Notes: a model not told the origin generated them from the sequence alone. 64,000 nucleotides of DNA from Cognatundibacterium curvum (GCF_014284235.1 NZ_JACOGD010000003.1:372001-436000), one strand, 5' to 3'. Positions 8,211 to 18,728 are shown, numbered from the stretch's first letter. A program made the numbers and translations.

Positions 8211-11200
8211 TGGCGCATAAGCTCTCTCAGCGTCAATACAAACGCTTATTGGGGATTGCGGATGAGGCGCAGCTTCAGCAACTGCTACAAGAGTTTGAAG
8301 CGCTCTCGACATCGGCTGATTGTCCGCCTTTGGCTGGGCGTGCATTGCAAGGGATGCGGCAATTTTTTACGCAGGTAGACGAAGCCTATGTACAGTCGGA
8401 TCGTGATCTGGAGCTGGGTAAGCGCAGTCTGGAGCTGAGCTCGCAGGAACTGGGACACGCTAATGAAACTTTAAGGGCAGATGCGGATCAGCGCCGTCAA
8501 TTGTTGAGCGCTTTGCGCCAGACCGCGAATGAGGCGCTGGGCCAGCTTGGCCGTCAACTCAGCGATGATGATGCGAGTCTGGAAGGCTTATCGCAACAAT
8601 TATCTATCCTGGTGAATGAACTGCTAACCACGCGCAACGAATTACAGGAAGCGATGGCTGACCTGGGCAAGCAGCAGTTCGCACTGGATCAGCATGCGAT
8701 CGTCAGCATTACCGATGCCAAAGGTACGCTGATTTATGCCAATGAAAAATTCTGTACCATCAGTCAATACAGTTCGCAGGAGCTGATGGGGAAAAACCAC
8801 CGTATCGTGAATTCTGGCCTGCATAGCAAAGAGTTCTTTCATAAGATGTGGGCTACGATTTTGTCTGGCAAAGTCTGGCACGGTCAAATCAGAAATATCG
8901 CGAAAGATGGTAGTTTTTACTGGACCAACGCAACTATCGTTCCCTTACTGGATGAGGATCAGCGACCTTATCAGTTTATTTCCATCCGTACTGATATAAC
9001 AGAAGAGTTTGCGCTACGTGAAAAGATAGAGTCGAGTCAGACCTTATTGCAGAATGTGATGAACACACTGGGCGAGGGCGTCTATACCGTTGATGCGGCG
9101 GGGCTCTGCACTTTCATTAATCCTGAGGCTGAGAAGTTACTTGGCTGGCAGTTAGATGAAATTATGGGGCAGAAATTGCATAAGCTGCTGCAGCCAGAGT
9201 TACCTGTGGATGGAGCAGTGATGGACATTTCTGAGCAAATACGTTTGTATATCGCTGCAGGAAAAGCCTTCCGTTCCGATCTGACTTTTTTGCGGCATAA
9301 AACCGGTAAGAGCTTTCCTGCTGCGATTGTGGTGTCGCCGATTTTTGAAGAGGGGAAAATAGTCGGTGCTGTTGGTGCTTTCCAGAATATCTCGGCACGT
9401 CTCGCGACTGATCAGGCTTTGCGCGAAAGCGAGATGAAGCAACGTATGTTGCTGGACAATGCAGCTGATGCTGTATTCGTTGCGGGTGCCGATGAGAAGT
9501 GTACTTACGCCAACGATCTGGTGCTGACTTTACTTGGTTATCAACGTGAGGAATTGATAGGCAGTTCAATTCATGATCTGTTTGTGGATGAGCGCGCCGA
9601 TCCCTCGGAGCTGAGGTTTATGTGTCAGCTGATGCAAAGTCAGCGTTTGCGCGCAGAAGTTCGGTTGGTAACTAAAGATGGCAGTGCCGTGCCGGTCGAG
9701 CTGAATGCCGCCTTGCTGCCTGATGGCAGTATCTACTGTTCTTGCAGGGATATTACCGAGCGTCTCGAATTTGAATCAGCACTGATTAAGGCTAAAGAAG
9801 GAGCGGAAGCGGCCAATAAAGCCAAGAGCCAGTTTCTCGCGACCATGAGTCACGAAATACGTACGCCTATGAATGGCATCATAGGGATGACTGAGCTGGC
9901 GCTGGACACACCTTTACAACCGCAGCAGCGCGAATACCTGGAATTAGTGAAGCTGTCTTCCGACGCTTTGCTGGCTATCATTAACGATATACTGGATTTT
10001 TCCAAAATCGAATCCGAAAAAATTATTCTGGAAAAAATCGACTTCTCTATCCGCGATTTGCTTGCCTCATCGCTCAAGGCACTGGCGCTGAAGGCGAATG
10101 AGAAAAAACTGGAGCTGGTGTATCAGATAGACCCTGGCATTCCTGAAATACTGATCGGTGATCCGGGCCGGATACGACAGATCATTACCAATCTGGTGGG
10201 TAATGCCATCAAATTCAGTGAGGCCGGAGAAGTGGTGCTGGAAGTCCGCCTGGTCGCCAGTCATGTCAACAAGGTCGACATATTTTTCGCCGTCAGGGAT
10301 CACGGCATCGGGATCCCATACGATAAGCAAGCCAGTATTTTCCAGGCCTTCAGTCAGGCGGATGCGTCAACTACCCGCAAATATGGCGGTACCGGTTTAG
10401 GCTTGACCATTTCTTCGCGGCTGGTGCAGCGCATGCATGGCAAGCTGGAAGTGCTCAGCGAACCTGGCCAGGGCAGCAGTTTCTTTTTTACACTGACTCT
10501 GGGCGTGGGTAGCAACTTAGAGACGACAGTGGCGCCGGCCAGTTTACATGGTTTGCGCGTGTTAATTGTCGACGACAACGCCATCAACCGGCATTTTTTT
10601 GAAGATACGCTGATTGCCTGGGGCATGCTGCCTCAGTCTGCGGAAAGCGCAGAAGAGGCGCTGCGGCAACTGGCTGACGCCGCAGAGCAGCAGCATCCTT
10701 TAGATCTGATTTTGCTCGATATCTGTATGCCAGAGACAGGCGGCTTTGAGCTGGCAGAACGCCTGCGTCAGCCTGATGGTAGTTATGAGCAGAAAATCAT
10801 CATGCTCTCGTCAGCCGGGGCGTATGAACATGCCTGCCTTTGCCGCGAGGTGGGCATACACGATTATGTGAGTAAGCCGGTCAGTCAGTCTGAACTGTTC
10901 CATGCGGTAGCTGCAGTGATGGCTGGTATAGACCGGCATGTATTGCCACTGTCGTTGCCGGCGGAGCCTGGCATCACGCCGTTACAGCCATTACGGATAC
11001 TGGTCGTGGAAGATAATTCGGTCAACCAAAAGCTGGTGATCTCACTGTTGGAGAAGTGGGGGCATAGCAGCACCATCGCTGAAAATGGATTAATCGCGAT
11101 AGACCAGATTTCGCACCAGCATTTTGATCTGGTATTGATGGACATGCAGATGCCCCTGATGGGCGGCGTCGAAGCGACGATGTACATACGCCAGCTGGAA

Positions 11201-11782
11201 CGGGATGCAAAACGGACTGCCCGTATCCCTATCATCGCCATGACAGCCAATGCCATGCCTGGCGATTGGGAAAAATGCCTGGAAGCTGGCATGGACCACT
11301 ACTTAAGCAAACCGATCAAAGCAGCTTCACTCAAAGAACTGCTCGATCAATATCAATTACAAGTAATTCAAGGGGCAATGATGACGATTCCCGACCGGAG
11401 ATCTGATACTCATAATGAAGCTGCGTTTGCAGGTGAACGGTCAGACTTTGACTATCACGCGGCATTGCTGCGCGCTGATCGTGAAATTGTGCAGATTATT
11501 GCCAATTCTTTTTTGCAGACTTACCAGCAACATGTAGAGGAAATACGTACAGCAATTGCGACTCAGGATGCGGAGCTATTGCACAGAGCCGCCCATACTT
11601 TGAAAGGATTGGTCGCAAATTTCTGTGCCGAACCGCCAGAGAATATCGCTTATGCACTGGAGCAAAAAGGCAAACAGGCCGATTTTAGTCAGACGCCTGA
11701 GCTGTTTCGTCAGTTTGTGAGCGAACTGGAAAAAATGAATCAGGCTTTACGTCAGTTTATCGCTGACATGCCGCCTGAATAA
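8210..11782 (+). CDS. Hybrid sensor histidine kinase, partner of the FIST protein
   Basis: A large cytoplasmic hybrid kinase of 1190 residues without clear membrane helices. Order of domains: N-terminal coiled region (about 1-160), PAS domains near 165-275, 285-400 and 405-525, HisKA with phospho-His548 (MSHEIRTPMNG), HATPase (about 645-765; GTGLGLTI), receiver 1 with Asp837 (LILLD), receiver 2 with Asp978 (LVLMD) and a C-terminal HPt domain with His1129 (HTLKG). It therefore carries a full phosphorelay. A soluble kinase translated from the stop of a FIST gene is the NosP-NahK arrangement, in which the FIST protein controls kinase activity. The HD-GYP regulator upstream is the likely final receiver. 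The ATG at 8210 is preferred to GTG at 8207. Confidence 0.9.
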   Translation: MAHKLSQRQYKRLLGIADEAQLQQLLQEFEALSTSADCPPLAGRALQGMRQFFTQVDEAYVQSDRDLELGKRSLELSSQELGHANETLRADADQRRQLLSALRQTANEALGQLGRQLSDDDASLEGLSQQLSILVNELLTTRNELQEAMADLGKQQFALDQHAIVSITDAKGTLIYANEKFCTISQYSSQELMGKNHRIVNSGLHSKEFFHKMWATILSGKVWHGQIRNIAKDGSFYWTNATIVPLLDEDQRPYQFISIRTDITEEFALREKIESSQTLLQNVMNTLGEGVYTVDAAGLCTFINPEAEKLLGWQLDEIMGQKLHKLLQPELPVDGAVMDISEQIRLYIAAGKAFRSDLTFLRHKTGKSFPAAIVVSPIFEEGKIVGAVGAFQNISARLATDQALRESEMKQRMLLDNAADAVFVAGADEKCTYANDLVLTLLGYQREELIGSSIHDLFVDERADPSELRFMCQLMQSQRLRAEVRLVTKDGSAVPVELNAALLPDGSIYCSCRDITERLEFESALIKAKEGAEAANKAKSQFLATMSHEIRTPMNGIIGMTELALDTPLQPQQREYLELVKLSSDALLAIINDILDFSKIESEKIILEKIDFSIRDLLASSLKALALKANEKKLELVYQIDPGIPEILIGDPGRIRQIITNLVGNAIKFSEAGEVVLEVRLVASHVNKVDIFFAVRDHGIGIPYDKQASIFQAFSQADASTTRKYGGTGLGLTISSRLVQRMHGKLEVLSEPGQGSSFFFTLTLGVGSNLETTVAPASLHGLRVLIVDDNAINRHFFEDTLIAWGMLPQSAESAEEALRQLADAAEQQHPLDLILLDICMPETGGFELAERLRQPDGSYEQKIIMLSSAGAYEHACLCREVGIHDYVSKPVSQSELFHAVAAVMAGIDRHVLPLSLPAEPGITPLQPLRILVVEDNSVNQKLVISLLEKWGHSSTIAENGLIAIDQISHQHFDLVLMDMQMPLMGGVEATMYIRQLERDAKRTARIPIIAMTANAMPGDWEKCLEAGMDHYLSKPIKAASLKELLDQYQLQVIQGAMMTIPDRRSDTHNEAAFAGERSDFDYHAALLRADREIVQIIANSFLQTYQQHVEEIRTAIATQDAELLHRAAHTLKGLVANFCAEPPENIAYALEQKGKQADFSQTPELFRQFVSELEKMNQALRQFIADMPPE

Positions 11783-11809
11783 AGTGGGGTTAGGTTTAGT
11801 CAGGGTTCA

Positions 11810-12859
11810 TCACAAGATCAGTTGACTGATGAGCAGACCACCCAGCATTAACCAGCACCAGATACTGCCTGCGAGCAGCAATGGTTTCCAGCCAGCTTTG
11901 CGCAAACTGGCGAGGCGGGTACTGAACCCCAGTGCAAACATGGCGGCTGACAGCAGGATCTGATCCAGCTGCACGAACGACTGGCGCAGCGCAGAGGGTA
12001 TGCTCAGCACGGACTGCATCAGGATCACCACAACAAACAGGACTGCAAACCAGGGAATGCTGATATCGGCCAGACGCACGCGCCAGTTCGTATTGTCAGC
12101 CGCGCCGGTTTGCCGTGCAGGGCTGACCAGTAATGCCAGCACACACAATGCCGGTGCGAGCAGCATCACCCGCATCATCTTGGTCACGATGGCGACATCG
12201 GCGATTTGCGGCGTCATTGCTTTGCCTGCGACCACCACTTGTGCGACCTCATGCAGCGTGGCACCGGTGTAGATACCGATGCCAGCGGGCGTCAGACCAG
12301 ACCAGCTCAGCAGCAGTTCCGATTGAAAGAATAAGGGATAGAGCAGCATGCTGCAGGTGCCGAAAAACACCACGCCGGAAATCGCAATGCCGGTGTCCTC
12401 CTCCTTACTACGCAACACCGGTGCGGCAGCCAGTATCGCCGCTGCGCCACAAATGGCGCTACCTGCACCGATCAGCAAAGTGAGTTCACGCGGCAGACGA
12501 AACACGCGCCTGCCCAGGAAAGCCGCCAGCCACAGCGTGCTGATCAGCATGACCAGGTCGACCAGTAAGCCAGGAAGGCCGACATTGCCAATGTCGCGCA
12601 GGCTTAAACGTAAGCCATACAGCACGATGCCAGCGCGCAGCAATTGCTGTTTGCTGAATTGCAAACCGGCGTTCCAGTGCTGGGCACGGCTGGCCGCCAA
12701 GGGTAAATTACCCAGTATTAAGCCCAGCAATATCGCCAGTGTCAGGCTGCCCAATCCCCAGCTTTGTAATTGCTCGCTTTGCGCCAGCGTCAGGCTAAGA
12801 GCTGCCATCAGCAGACTCAGCAACAGGCCGCTGGCATGGGTTTGTATCATTTTTCGCAT
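11810..12859 (-). CDS. YeiH family putative sulfate exporter-type membrane protein
   Basis: Inner-membrane protein of about 349 residues with roughly ten hydrophobic segments, belonging to the YeiH family often annotated as putative sulfate exporters. Family features are the GLRLSLRDIGNVG region, LIGAGSAICGAAAILA and the GIYTGATLHEVAQVVVAG motif. The substrate is not established by the sequence. It is divergent from a LysR regulator, the same pairing as yeiE-yeiH in enterobacteria, so that regulator probably controls it. The start is uncertain: ATG at 12859 or 12850, with the open frame extending to a TTG at 12877. It converges with the hybrid kinase, 27 bases apart, with no clear terminator. 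Confidence 0.85.
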   Translation of the reverse strand: MRKMIQTHASGLLLSLLMAALSLTLAQSEQLQSWGLGSLTLAILLGLILGNLPLAASRAQHWNAGLQFSKQQLLRAGIVLYGLRLSLRDIGNVGLPGLLVDLVMLISTLWLAAFLGRRVFRLPRELTLLIGAGSAICGAAAILAAAPVLRSKEEDTGIAISGVVFFGTCSMLLYPLFFQSELLLSWSGLTPAGIGIYTGATLHEVAQVVVAGKAMTPQIADVAIVTKMMRVMLLAPALCVLALLVSPARQTGAADNTNWRVRLADISIPWFAVLFVVVILMQSVLSIPSALRQSFVQLDQILLSAAMFALGFSTRLASLRKAGWKPLLLAGSIWCWLMLGGLLISQLIL

Positions 12860-12916
12860 ATCAAGTTCTAAAAACAAGCTGTTTGGTTCACAAACATCAT
12901 ATAGAAAGCGATAAAA

Positions 12917-12947
12917 TTAATAAAACAAATTAATTTGCTTTTATTAA
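12917..12947. promoter_or_regulatory. AT-rich inverted repeats, candidate LysR operator
   Basis: In the divergent spacer, TTAAT (12917-12921) and ATTAA (12929-12933) form an inverted repeat with a 7-base spacer. A second TTAAT/ATTAA pair spans 12930-12947. Overlapping AT-rich dyads of this kind are typical binding sites for LysR proteins between the regulator and its target. Function is inferred from location. Confidence 0.45.
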
Positions 12948-12966
12948 GCTAAAAAAGAGGTTGATA

Positions 12967-13914
12967 ATGCGTTTAAGCCTGCGTCAGTTACAGGTATTTC
13001 TAGGGATTGCAGAAACGGGCACGACCAGTGCTGCGGGTCAGAAAATCGCTCTGTCACAATCTGCCACCAGTGCTGCTTTAAATGAATTGGAAGCTGCCTT
13101 GCAGGTGCAATTGTTTGACCGGGTCGGTAAGGGACTGCTGTTGAATGAAAACGGCAGGTTGCTGTTGCCACAGGCCCATCTGGTGCTGGATGCGGTGCGC
13201 TCGATGGAGGCGCAGTTTGCGCAGCCCGACGCAGCCTGGCCGGGCTTGCGTATCGCGGCAAGTACCACTATAGGGAATTATTACTTACCTGATCTGTTCG
13301 CGCATTTGCAATCTACGGTAGCCGCCAGTAAGACCTCTGGTCTGCCATCCTTATTCATTGGTAATACTGGCGATGTGGTGCAGCGCATAGAGAATTACGC
13401 AGCAGACATAGGTTTTATTGAAGGCGAATGTCATCAGGCTGGTATTGTGGTCGAGCCCTGGCTGCAGGAGCAATTGATCGTGGTCTGCCATCCGCAACAC
13501 GCATTGGCACAGACTGCAGGGCAGCGCTGCTCGGTATCCGACTTGCAAAAAGAAGCCTGGTTATTGCGTGAAGCCGGTTCCGGTACCCGCGAAACGGTGG
13601 AGCAGTATTTGTCGCAGCAGTTGCAATCTTTCCGCTGTGCCGGTGAGTTGGGGAATTCTGAGGCGATTAAGTATGCCGTGGCGGCTGGTTTGGGATTGAG
13701 TTGCCTGTCGGTGGCGGTGGTGCAGGAATTGCTGGCGGCTGGGCGCTTAATCCAATTGCATCCTGAATTCGCGCCCTGTGAGCGGCGTTTTTCGCTGATT
13801 TACCATGCCCATAAATCGGCTTCGGCTCAGCTTGGCCATTTTCTGCGGCTGGTGCGTGGCTGGTCATCCTGCTTGCAGACTGCGACACCAGGCGAAGCCG
13901 GTGCCGCAAACTGA
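12967..13914 (+). CDS. LysR family transcriptional regulator
   Basis: A 315-residue LysR protein. The N-terminal winged helix (about 1-60) reads LRQLQVFLGIAETGTTSAAG and continues into the typical ALNELEAALQVQLFDR recognition and wing segment. The rest is a periplasmic-binding-like effector domain (about 88-300). The ATG at 12967 is preferred to TTG at 12961 because aagagg is well spaced upstream. It is divergent from the YeiH transporter gene and probably regulates it. The effector is unknown. It ends five bases before the convergent aminopeptidase gene. Confidence 0.92.
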   Translation: MRLSLRQLQVFLGIAETGTTSAAGQKIALSQSATSAALNELEAALQVQLFDRVGKGLLLNENGRLLLPQAHLVLDAVRSMEAQFAQPDAAWPGLRIAASTTIGNYYLPDLFAHLQSTVAASKTSGLPSLFIGNTGDVVQRIENYAADIGFIEGECHQAGIVVEPWLQEQLIVVCHPQHALAQTAGQRCSVSDLQKEAWLLREAGSGTRETVEQYLSQQLQSFRCAGELGNSEAIKYAVAAGLGLSCLSVAVVQELLAAGRLIQLHPEFAPCERRFSLIYHAHKSASAQLGHFLRLVRGWSSCLQTATPGEAGAAN

Positions 13915-13919
13915 ACAGC

Positions 13920-15716
13920 TTAGATTGCTTGTGTCGCCTGGCGTAGCCAGTCGCTGGCTGCGCCAGAGAGGCGTGGTGACAGGCGTTGCCACACTTGCTG
14001 GTGGTACTGATTGAGCCATTGCAGCTCTTCATGGTTCAGCAATTCAGGCAGGATGCAGCGTACATCGATCGGGCACAAAGTCAGGGTTTCAAATTGCAGG
14101 AAATCCCCGAATTCATTGGCTTCCGCCGCGATATTCAGTAACAGGTTCTCGATCCGCACACCCCATTTTCCAGGCCGGTAAATGCCAGGTTCATTCGAGG
14201 TGATCATCCCTTCCTGCATCGCCATATGTGCTTCCGGCTGCGCACCGGAAATGCTTTGCGGGCCCTCGTGCACATTGAGGAAATAGCCAACGCCATGGCC
14301 GGTGCCGTGACCGAAATTGATATTCTCAGCCCACAGCGGTGCACGTGCCAGGCTGTCCAGCATAGGTGACAGCGTGCCGCGCGGGAAGTGTGCGCGCGAC
14401 AGATTGATCATGCCTTTCAACACCAGCGTGAAATCGCGTTTCTGTGCCTCTGACACCTTGCCTATCGCTACCACGCGTGTGATATCGGTGGTGCCGTTCA
14501 GGTATTGGCCACCAGAGTCGATCAGCAGCAAACCATCGCCCTGAATCCTTGCATGTGAAGCTGGCGTGGCACGGTAGTGTGGCATCGCGCCATTGGCATT
14601 GTAACCAGCGATCGTGCCGAAGCTAGGTGAAATAAAATGTGGCTGACGTGCGCGCGCCGCGCAAATCTGCTCATCAATCGTTAGTTCAGTAATCGTCTCC
14701 TGATTTTTCAGTGCCTGTTCCAGCCAGCTGAAAAATTCACACAGCGCGGCACCATCCTGCTCCATCGCTTCGCGTACGAACTGCGCTTCAGCCGCTGTTT
14801 TGCGCGATTTGCTGAACACCGAAGGGTTGATGGCTTCGATCACGCTGCAGCTGGTCGCTATCGCCTGACGGAAGCCAAAGGTAATGCGGCGTGGATCGAT
14901 CAGTACGCGGCTAGCGGCGGGTAGTTGGCTTAAGGCGCTGGCAGCTTCTGCATAGTCACGCAGATGGATGTGTTCTGCGCGCAGTTGCTCTGCTAAATCT
15001 GAGGGAACTTTACCGGGTGCGATAAACAGCTGCACCTGGTTCTGGCTGATCAGGGCATGTGCTACAAATACCGGGTTATAACTGACATCGGCACCGCGCA
15101 GATTCAGTATCCACGCCAGATCATCGACGGTAGACACGAAATGGTGATCGGCACCCAGCTTATGCATATCTGTACGCAGTTGCGCCAGTTTGTCAGCGCG
15201 GCTCACCGCCGCAAACGGCGCCTGATGCTCAAATACAGCGGCGTCCGGCAAGCCTGGCCGCGCAGTCCAGACTTGTTCCAGTAAATCCGTGTCAGTTTTC
15301 AGGGTGATGCCTTGCGCCGCCAGGCTGTGTTGCAAGTGGCGTGCGGTGGCTAAGGCCAGCACCATGCCATCGGCTGCCACTACCTGACCTGCTTTCATGT
15401 GCTGTGCCAGCCAGTCTATGTGCAGGGTCGCGGCGGCAGACATGGTTTTCATCATGCTGATGCCGGTGCCAGCTAATTCCTGCTCGGCCTGACTCCAGTA
15501 GCGACTGTCTACCCATAGTCCGGCAAAATCATGGGTGACTACCAGATTTCCGACCGAACCGGTGAAACCGGAAAAATAGCTGCGGCCTTGCCAGCGGTCT
15601 GGCAGGTATTCAGATAAATGGGGGTCAGCAGAAGGGATCAGGCAGGCGTCGATCTGCTGCTGTTGCATCGCCAGGCGCAGCGCCTGCAAGCGTTCAGGAA
15701 TAGTGTTCATCGGCAT
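13920..15716 (-). CDS. Xaa-Pro aminopeptidase (M24B, aminopeptidase P type)
   Basis: Cytoplasmic metallopeptidase of 598 residues that removes the N-terminal residue from peptides with proline in second position. It has the long three-domain form: two creatinase-like N-terminal domains (about 1-150 and 160-310) and a C-terminal pita-bread catalytic domain. The five metal ligands are visible as Asp400 and Asp411 (LIDSGG, TTDIT), His474 (GTGHGVG), Glu509 (SNEPGIY) and Glu523 (RIENL). The length fits the eukaryote-like long APP group rather than 440-residue PepP. Start could be 15716 or the second ATG at 15710. A monocistronic unit on the minus strand. Confidence 0.93.
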   Translation of the reverse strand: MPMNTIPERLQALRLAMQQQQIDACLIPSADPHLSEYLPDRWQGRSYFSGFTGSVGNLVVTHDFAGLWVDSRYWSQAEQELAGTGISMMKTMSAAATLHIDWLAQHMKAGQVVAADGMVLALATARHLQHSLAAQGITLKTDTDLLEQVWTARPGLPDAAVFEHQAPFAAVSRADKLAQLRTDMHKLGADHHFVSTVDDLAWILNLRGADVSYNPVFVAHALISQNQVQLFIAPGKVPSDLAEQLRAEHIHLRDYAEAASALSQLPAASRVLIDPRRITFGFRQAIATSCSVIEAINPSVFSKSRKTAAEAQFVREAMEQDGAALCEFFSWLEQALKNQETITELTIDEQICAARARQPHFISPSFGTIAGYNANGAMPHYRATPASHARIQGDGLLLIDSGGQYLNGTTDITRVVAIGKVSEAQKRDFTLVLKGMINLSRAHFPRGTLSPMLDSLARAPLWAENINFGHGTGHGVGYFLNVHEGPQSISGAQPEAHMAMQEGMITSNEPGIYRPGKWGVRIENLLLNIAAEANEFGDFLQFETLTLCPIDVRCILPELLNHEELQWLNQYHQQVWQRLSPRLSGAASDWLRQATQAI

Positions 15717-15773
15717 AGCTGGTTGGCATCAGAGTGAGGAAATTGCTGCGGCTGAGTGGCTACTACAATGCAC

Positions 15774-16253
15774 TCAGTTTCTTAAAAAGCGCCGCATCAC
15801 ATTAGGTTTAGGTTCGTTTGGATTCGCATGCGCATAGTCAAGTTCCGGTGCCAGCTCGAATTCATAGGCCGCATACAAATCGAGTAATCTTGGCTGATCG
15901 GTGCGCACGCCTAATCGCAGTTCTTCCACGCCTGCAGTTTGCGCCGCAAGGATGACGGCTTCGAGCAAATGTTGTGACAGGGTCTGACCACGGAAGGCTG
16001 GTAACACACCCATGCGACGCATTTCCCAGATGCCGGCATCCATATCTACCGGCAGCCAGCGCACTGAGCCTGCTGGTTCATCGTTGATATACAGGATAAA
16101 GCCGCCACCCTGCAATAACTCGTGCTGAACCTGTTCAGTTGCTTCGCGATGCCCACTCGACGTAGGCGCCACTTTATCGGCCCAGCAACTCCGGGTCAGA
16201 TGCGCAATCAATTGCGCATCGTCCGGACTGGCTTCGCGTATCACCAGTTCCAT
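15774..16253 (-). CDS. GNAT family N-acetyltransferase
   Basis: A 159-residue acetyltransferase. The acetyl-CoA binding motif A is recognisable as MGVLPAFRGQTLSQHLLEAVI (RxxGx pattern in FRGQTL), with the preceding beta strand MDAGIWEMRR. The substrate cannot be inferred. The ATG at 16253 is chosen because the protein then begins MELVIREASPDD, the standard GNAT first strand; the open frame upstream overlaps metG. It starts five bases after the metG stop, so the two are probably cotranscribed. Confidence 0.85.
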   Translation of the reverse strand: MELVIREASPDDAQLIAHLTRSCWADKVAPTSSGHREATEQVQHELLQGGGFILYINDEPAGSVRWLPVDMDAGIWEMRRMGVLPAFRGQTLSQHLLEAVILAAQTAGVEELRLGVRTDQPRLLDLYAAYEFELAPELDYAHANPNEPKPNVMRRFLRN

Positions 16254-16258
16254 ACAGA

Positions 16259-18349
16259 TCAGCCAACCCGCATACCAGGCTGCGCACCTGGCCACGGTTC
16301 CATGATGTACAAACCAGGATTATTCTTTTCATCTGCGGCAGAGGCAGCCAGCACCATGCCTTCGGACAGGCCGAATTTCATTTTACGTGGTGCCAGATTC
16401 GCGACCATCACCGTCAGCTTACCGATCAGCTGTTCTGGCTGATAGGCAGATTTGATACCGGAAAACACATTGCGGGTGCGGCCTTCACCAACATCCAGCG
16501 TTAAGCGCAGTAATTTGTCTGAGCCTTCTACGTGTTCACAATTGACGATTTTCGCAATCCGCAAATCGATCTTGGCGAAATCAGCAATGTTGATTTCTGC
16601 TGCAACCGGTTCTATGTCACTCGCTGTGCCTGTAGCAGTTGTGACAGCTGCAGTCGTTGTTGCGGCTTCTGCAGTTGCGGCAGTTGCAGGTGCGGTTGGC
16701 GCATCAAACAACTGATCAAAAATCTTAGGATCAACGCGTTGCATCAAATGCGCATACGGATGAATGGTATGCAGATGTGGCAGTGGTGTCGCGACATCTG
16801 ACCATTGCAGCGCAGCGATATTTAACTGGGCTTCAACCTGGCTTGCCAGTTGTGGCAAGACCGGTTTCAGGAAGATGGTCAGGATGCGGAAAGCTTCTAA
16901 CAGACGGCTGCAGACTTCCTGCAGTCTGGCATCGTTTTCCGGTTTCTTCGCTAACTCCCAAGGCTTGTTGGCATCCACATAGGCATTCACCAGGTCGGCC
17001 TGTTCCATGGCCAGACGCAGTGCCTTGCCGTATTCACGGGCTTCAAACAAGGCTTGAATCTCAGGTGCAGCTTTGCGCAGATTGCCCAGGAAGGCATCGT
17101 CTGGCGTTGCCCAGTCGGTGCTGATGACGCCGTTGAAGCGCTTGGTGATGAAGCCCGCTGCGCGCGACGCGATGTTGATGTATTTGCCGATCAGGTCAGA
17201 ATTGACGCGGGCGACAAAATCTTCCGGGTTCATATCCAGATCTTCGACTTTGGCGTTCAATTTGGCCGCAAAGTAGTAGCGCAGCCATTCCGGGTTCATG
17301 CCTATGTCCAGATAGCGCAAGGGCGAAATGCCGGTGCCACGCGACTTAGACATTTTTTCGCCGGATACGGTGACAAAGCCGTGTGCATACACATTGTCCG
17401 GTGTTTTGTAACCGGAGAATTTCAGCATCGCAGGCCAGAACAGCGTATGGAAGTAGGTGATGTCTTTACCGATAAAGTGTATCTGTTCGGTGCTGGGGTC
17501 AGCCATGAATGCATCGAAATCACGGCCGGTTTTGCCGAAATAATTTTTCAATGAGGCCAGATAACCCACTGGTGCATCCAGCCATACATAGAAGTACTTG
17601 CCCGGCTGATCCGGAATTTCAATCCCAAAATACGGCGCATCGCGGCTGATGTCCCAGTCGCCCAGTCCATCTTCGCCTTCCAGCCATTCACGGCACTTGT
17701 TCGCCACTTCGGATTGCAGGCGATTGTCTTGTAAGGCCCAGTTGCGCAGGAAATCCACGCATTGTTGGTCAGATAATTTGAAGAAGAAGTGTTCTGAGGA
17801 TTTCATCACCGGTGTCGCGCCGGTCAGCACAGAATACGGATTCACGACTTCAGTCGGCGCATAGACCGCACTGCAAACTTCGCAGGAATCGCCATACTGA
17901 TCTTTAGCGCCACATTTCGGACATTCGCCTTTGATATAGCGGTCCGGCAGGAACATGTTTTTTACCGGATCATAAAACTGTTCTATGGTTTTGCTGGTGA
18001 TGAAGCCGGCTGCTTTTAATTTACGGTAGATATCCTGCGACAACGCATGGTTTTCTTCGCCATCGGTCGAATGCCAGTTATCAAACTGAATATGGAAGCC
18101 ATCCAGATATTGCTTACGGCCAGCCGCAATACCGGCTACAAAAGCCTGAGGCGTGAGGCCAGCTTTTTCTGCTGCAATCATGATCGGTGCGCCGTGTGCG
18201 TCGTCGGCGCCGACGAAATGCACTTCGTTACCCGACATTCGCTGATGGCGTACCCAGATATCAGCCTGGATGTATTCCATGATGTGACCGAGGTGGAAAG
18301 GCGCGTTAGCGTAGGGGAGGGCGGTAGTAACGAACAGCTTACGGGTCAT
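16259..18349 (-). CDS. metG: Methionyl-tRNA synthetase
   Basis: Charges tRNA-Met with methionine in the cytoplasm. The 696-residue protein has the class I HIGH-type signature HLGH at 19-22, a zinc knuckle with Cys143, Cys146, Cys156 and Cys159, the KMSKS loop at 332-336, a helical anticodon-binding domain (about 390-540) and a C-terminal tRNA-binding/dimerisation domain (about 590-696). Between the last two, about residues 546-580 form an Ala/Thr-rich low-complexity linker that is longer than usual. The start at 18349 gives the canonical [21 protein letters not shown] gene follows in the same operon. Confidence 0.97.
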   Translation of the reverse strand: MTRKLFVTTALPYANAPFHLGHIMEYIQADIWVRHQRMSGNEVHFVGADDAHGAPIMIAAEKAGLTPQAFVAGIAAGRKQYLDGFHIQFDNWHSTDGEENHALSQDIYRKLKAAGFITSKTIEQFYDPVKNMFLPDRYIKGECPKCGAKDQYGDSCEVCSAVYAPTEVVNPYSVLTGATPVMKSSEHFFFKLSDQQCVDFLRNWALQDNRLQSEVANKCREWLEGEDGLGDWDISRDAPYFGIEIPDQPGKYFYVWLDAPVGYLASLKNYFGKTGRDFDAFMADPSTEQIHFIGKDITYFHTLFWPAMLKFSGYKTPDNVYAHGFVTVSGEKMSKSRGTGISPLRYLDIGMNPEWLRYYFAAKLNAKVEDLDMNPEDFVARVNSDLIGKYINIASRAAGFITKRFNGVISTDWATPDDAFLGNLRKAAPEIQALFEAREYGKALRLAMEQADLVNAYVDANKPWELAKKPENDARLQEVCSRLLEAFRILTIFLKPVLPQLASQVEAQLNIAALQWSDVATPLPHLHTIHPYAHLMQRVDPKIFDQLFDAPTAPATAATAEAATTTAAVTTATGTASDIEPVAAEINIADFAKIDLRIAKIVNCEHVEGSDKLLRLTLDVGEGRTRNVFSGIKSAYQPEQLIGKLTVMVANLAPRKMKFGLSEGMVLAASAADEKNNPGLYIMEPWPGAQPGMRVG

Positions 18350-18728
18350 GTTGATGCACTTTTGAATGTAAGGAACAAGGGCGATATTCTAACAGCGAAT
18401 AGCTGGCTTTTTTCGTGCAGGCAAAGAATTAGGGGCTGGCATTGTTGATATTTAAATCTCGCTTTTGTTGCGACGAATTGAAAACCAGCTCAGCCTTGAT
18501 GGCTGAGGCGCGCGCACAGATGGAGCGAAAACAACAGCTGTTTTGCCTGGGTTTGGAAAATCCCTGATAATGCCTGACCACAATTTCCCAATGGAAATTA
18601 TTTGTCATCATTCTTAATGTTGCTGCTGATAATAGCTTCGCATATTGCAATAACATTAATTTCTGGTTTGGCTGATCAGCGCACATGGCGCAATCGCTCA
18701 AACCAGTGCTTCATTATTTTGCCTGCTC
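18350..18728. promoter_or_regulatory. Divergent spacer between metG and the kinase gene, with a candidate operator
   Basis: This 379-base stretch holds no convincing gene. It must contain the metG promoter and that of the sensor kinase. The one clear structure is an inverted repeat AATTTCC (18582-18588) / GGAAATT (18593-18599) with a 4-base spacer, about 130 bases before the kinase start. A smaller hairpin (ctcagcc / ggctgag) lies near 18487-18510. No confident -35/-10 pair was found. Confidence 0.4.

Noticed and set aside
18429..18701. Small minus-strand gene before metG
   Set aside because: Cysteine- and methionine-rich translation without a ribosome-binding site or family likeness; it occupies the divergent promoter region.
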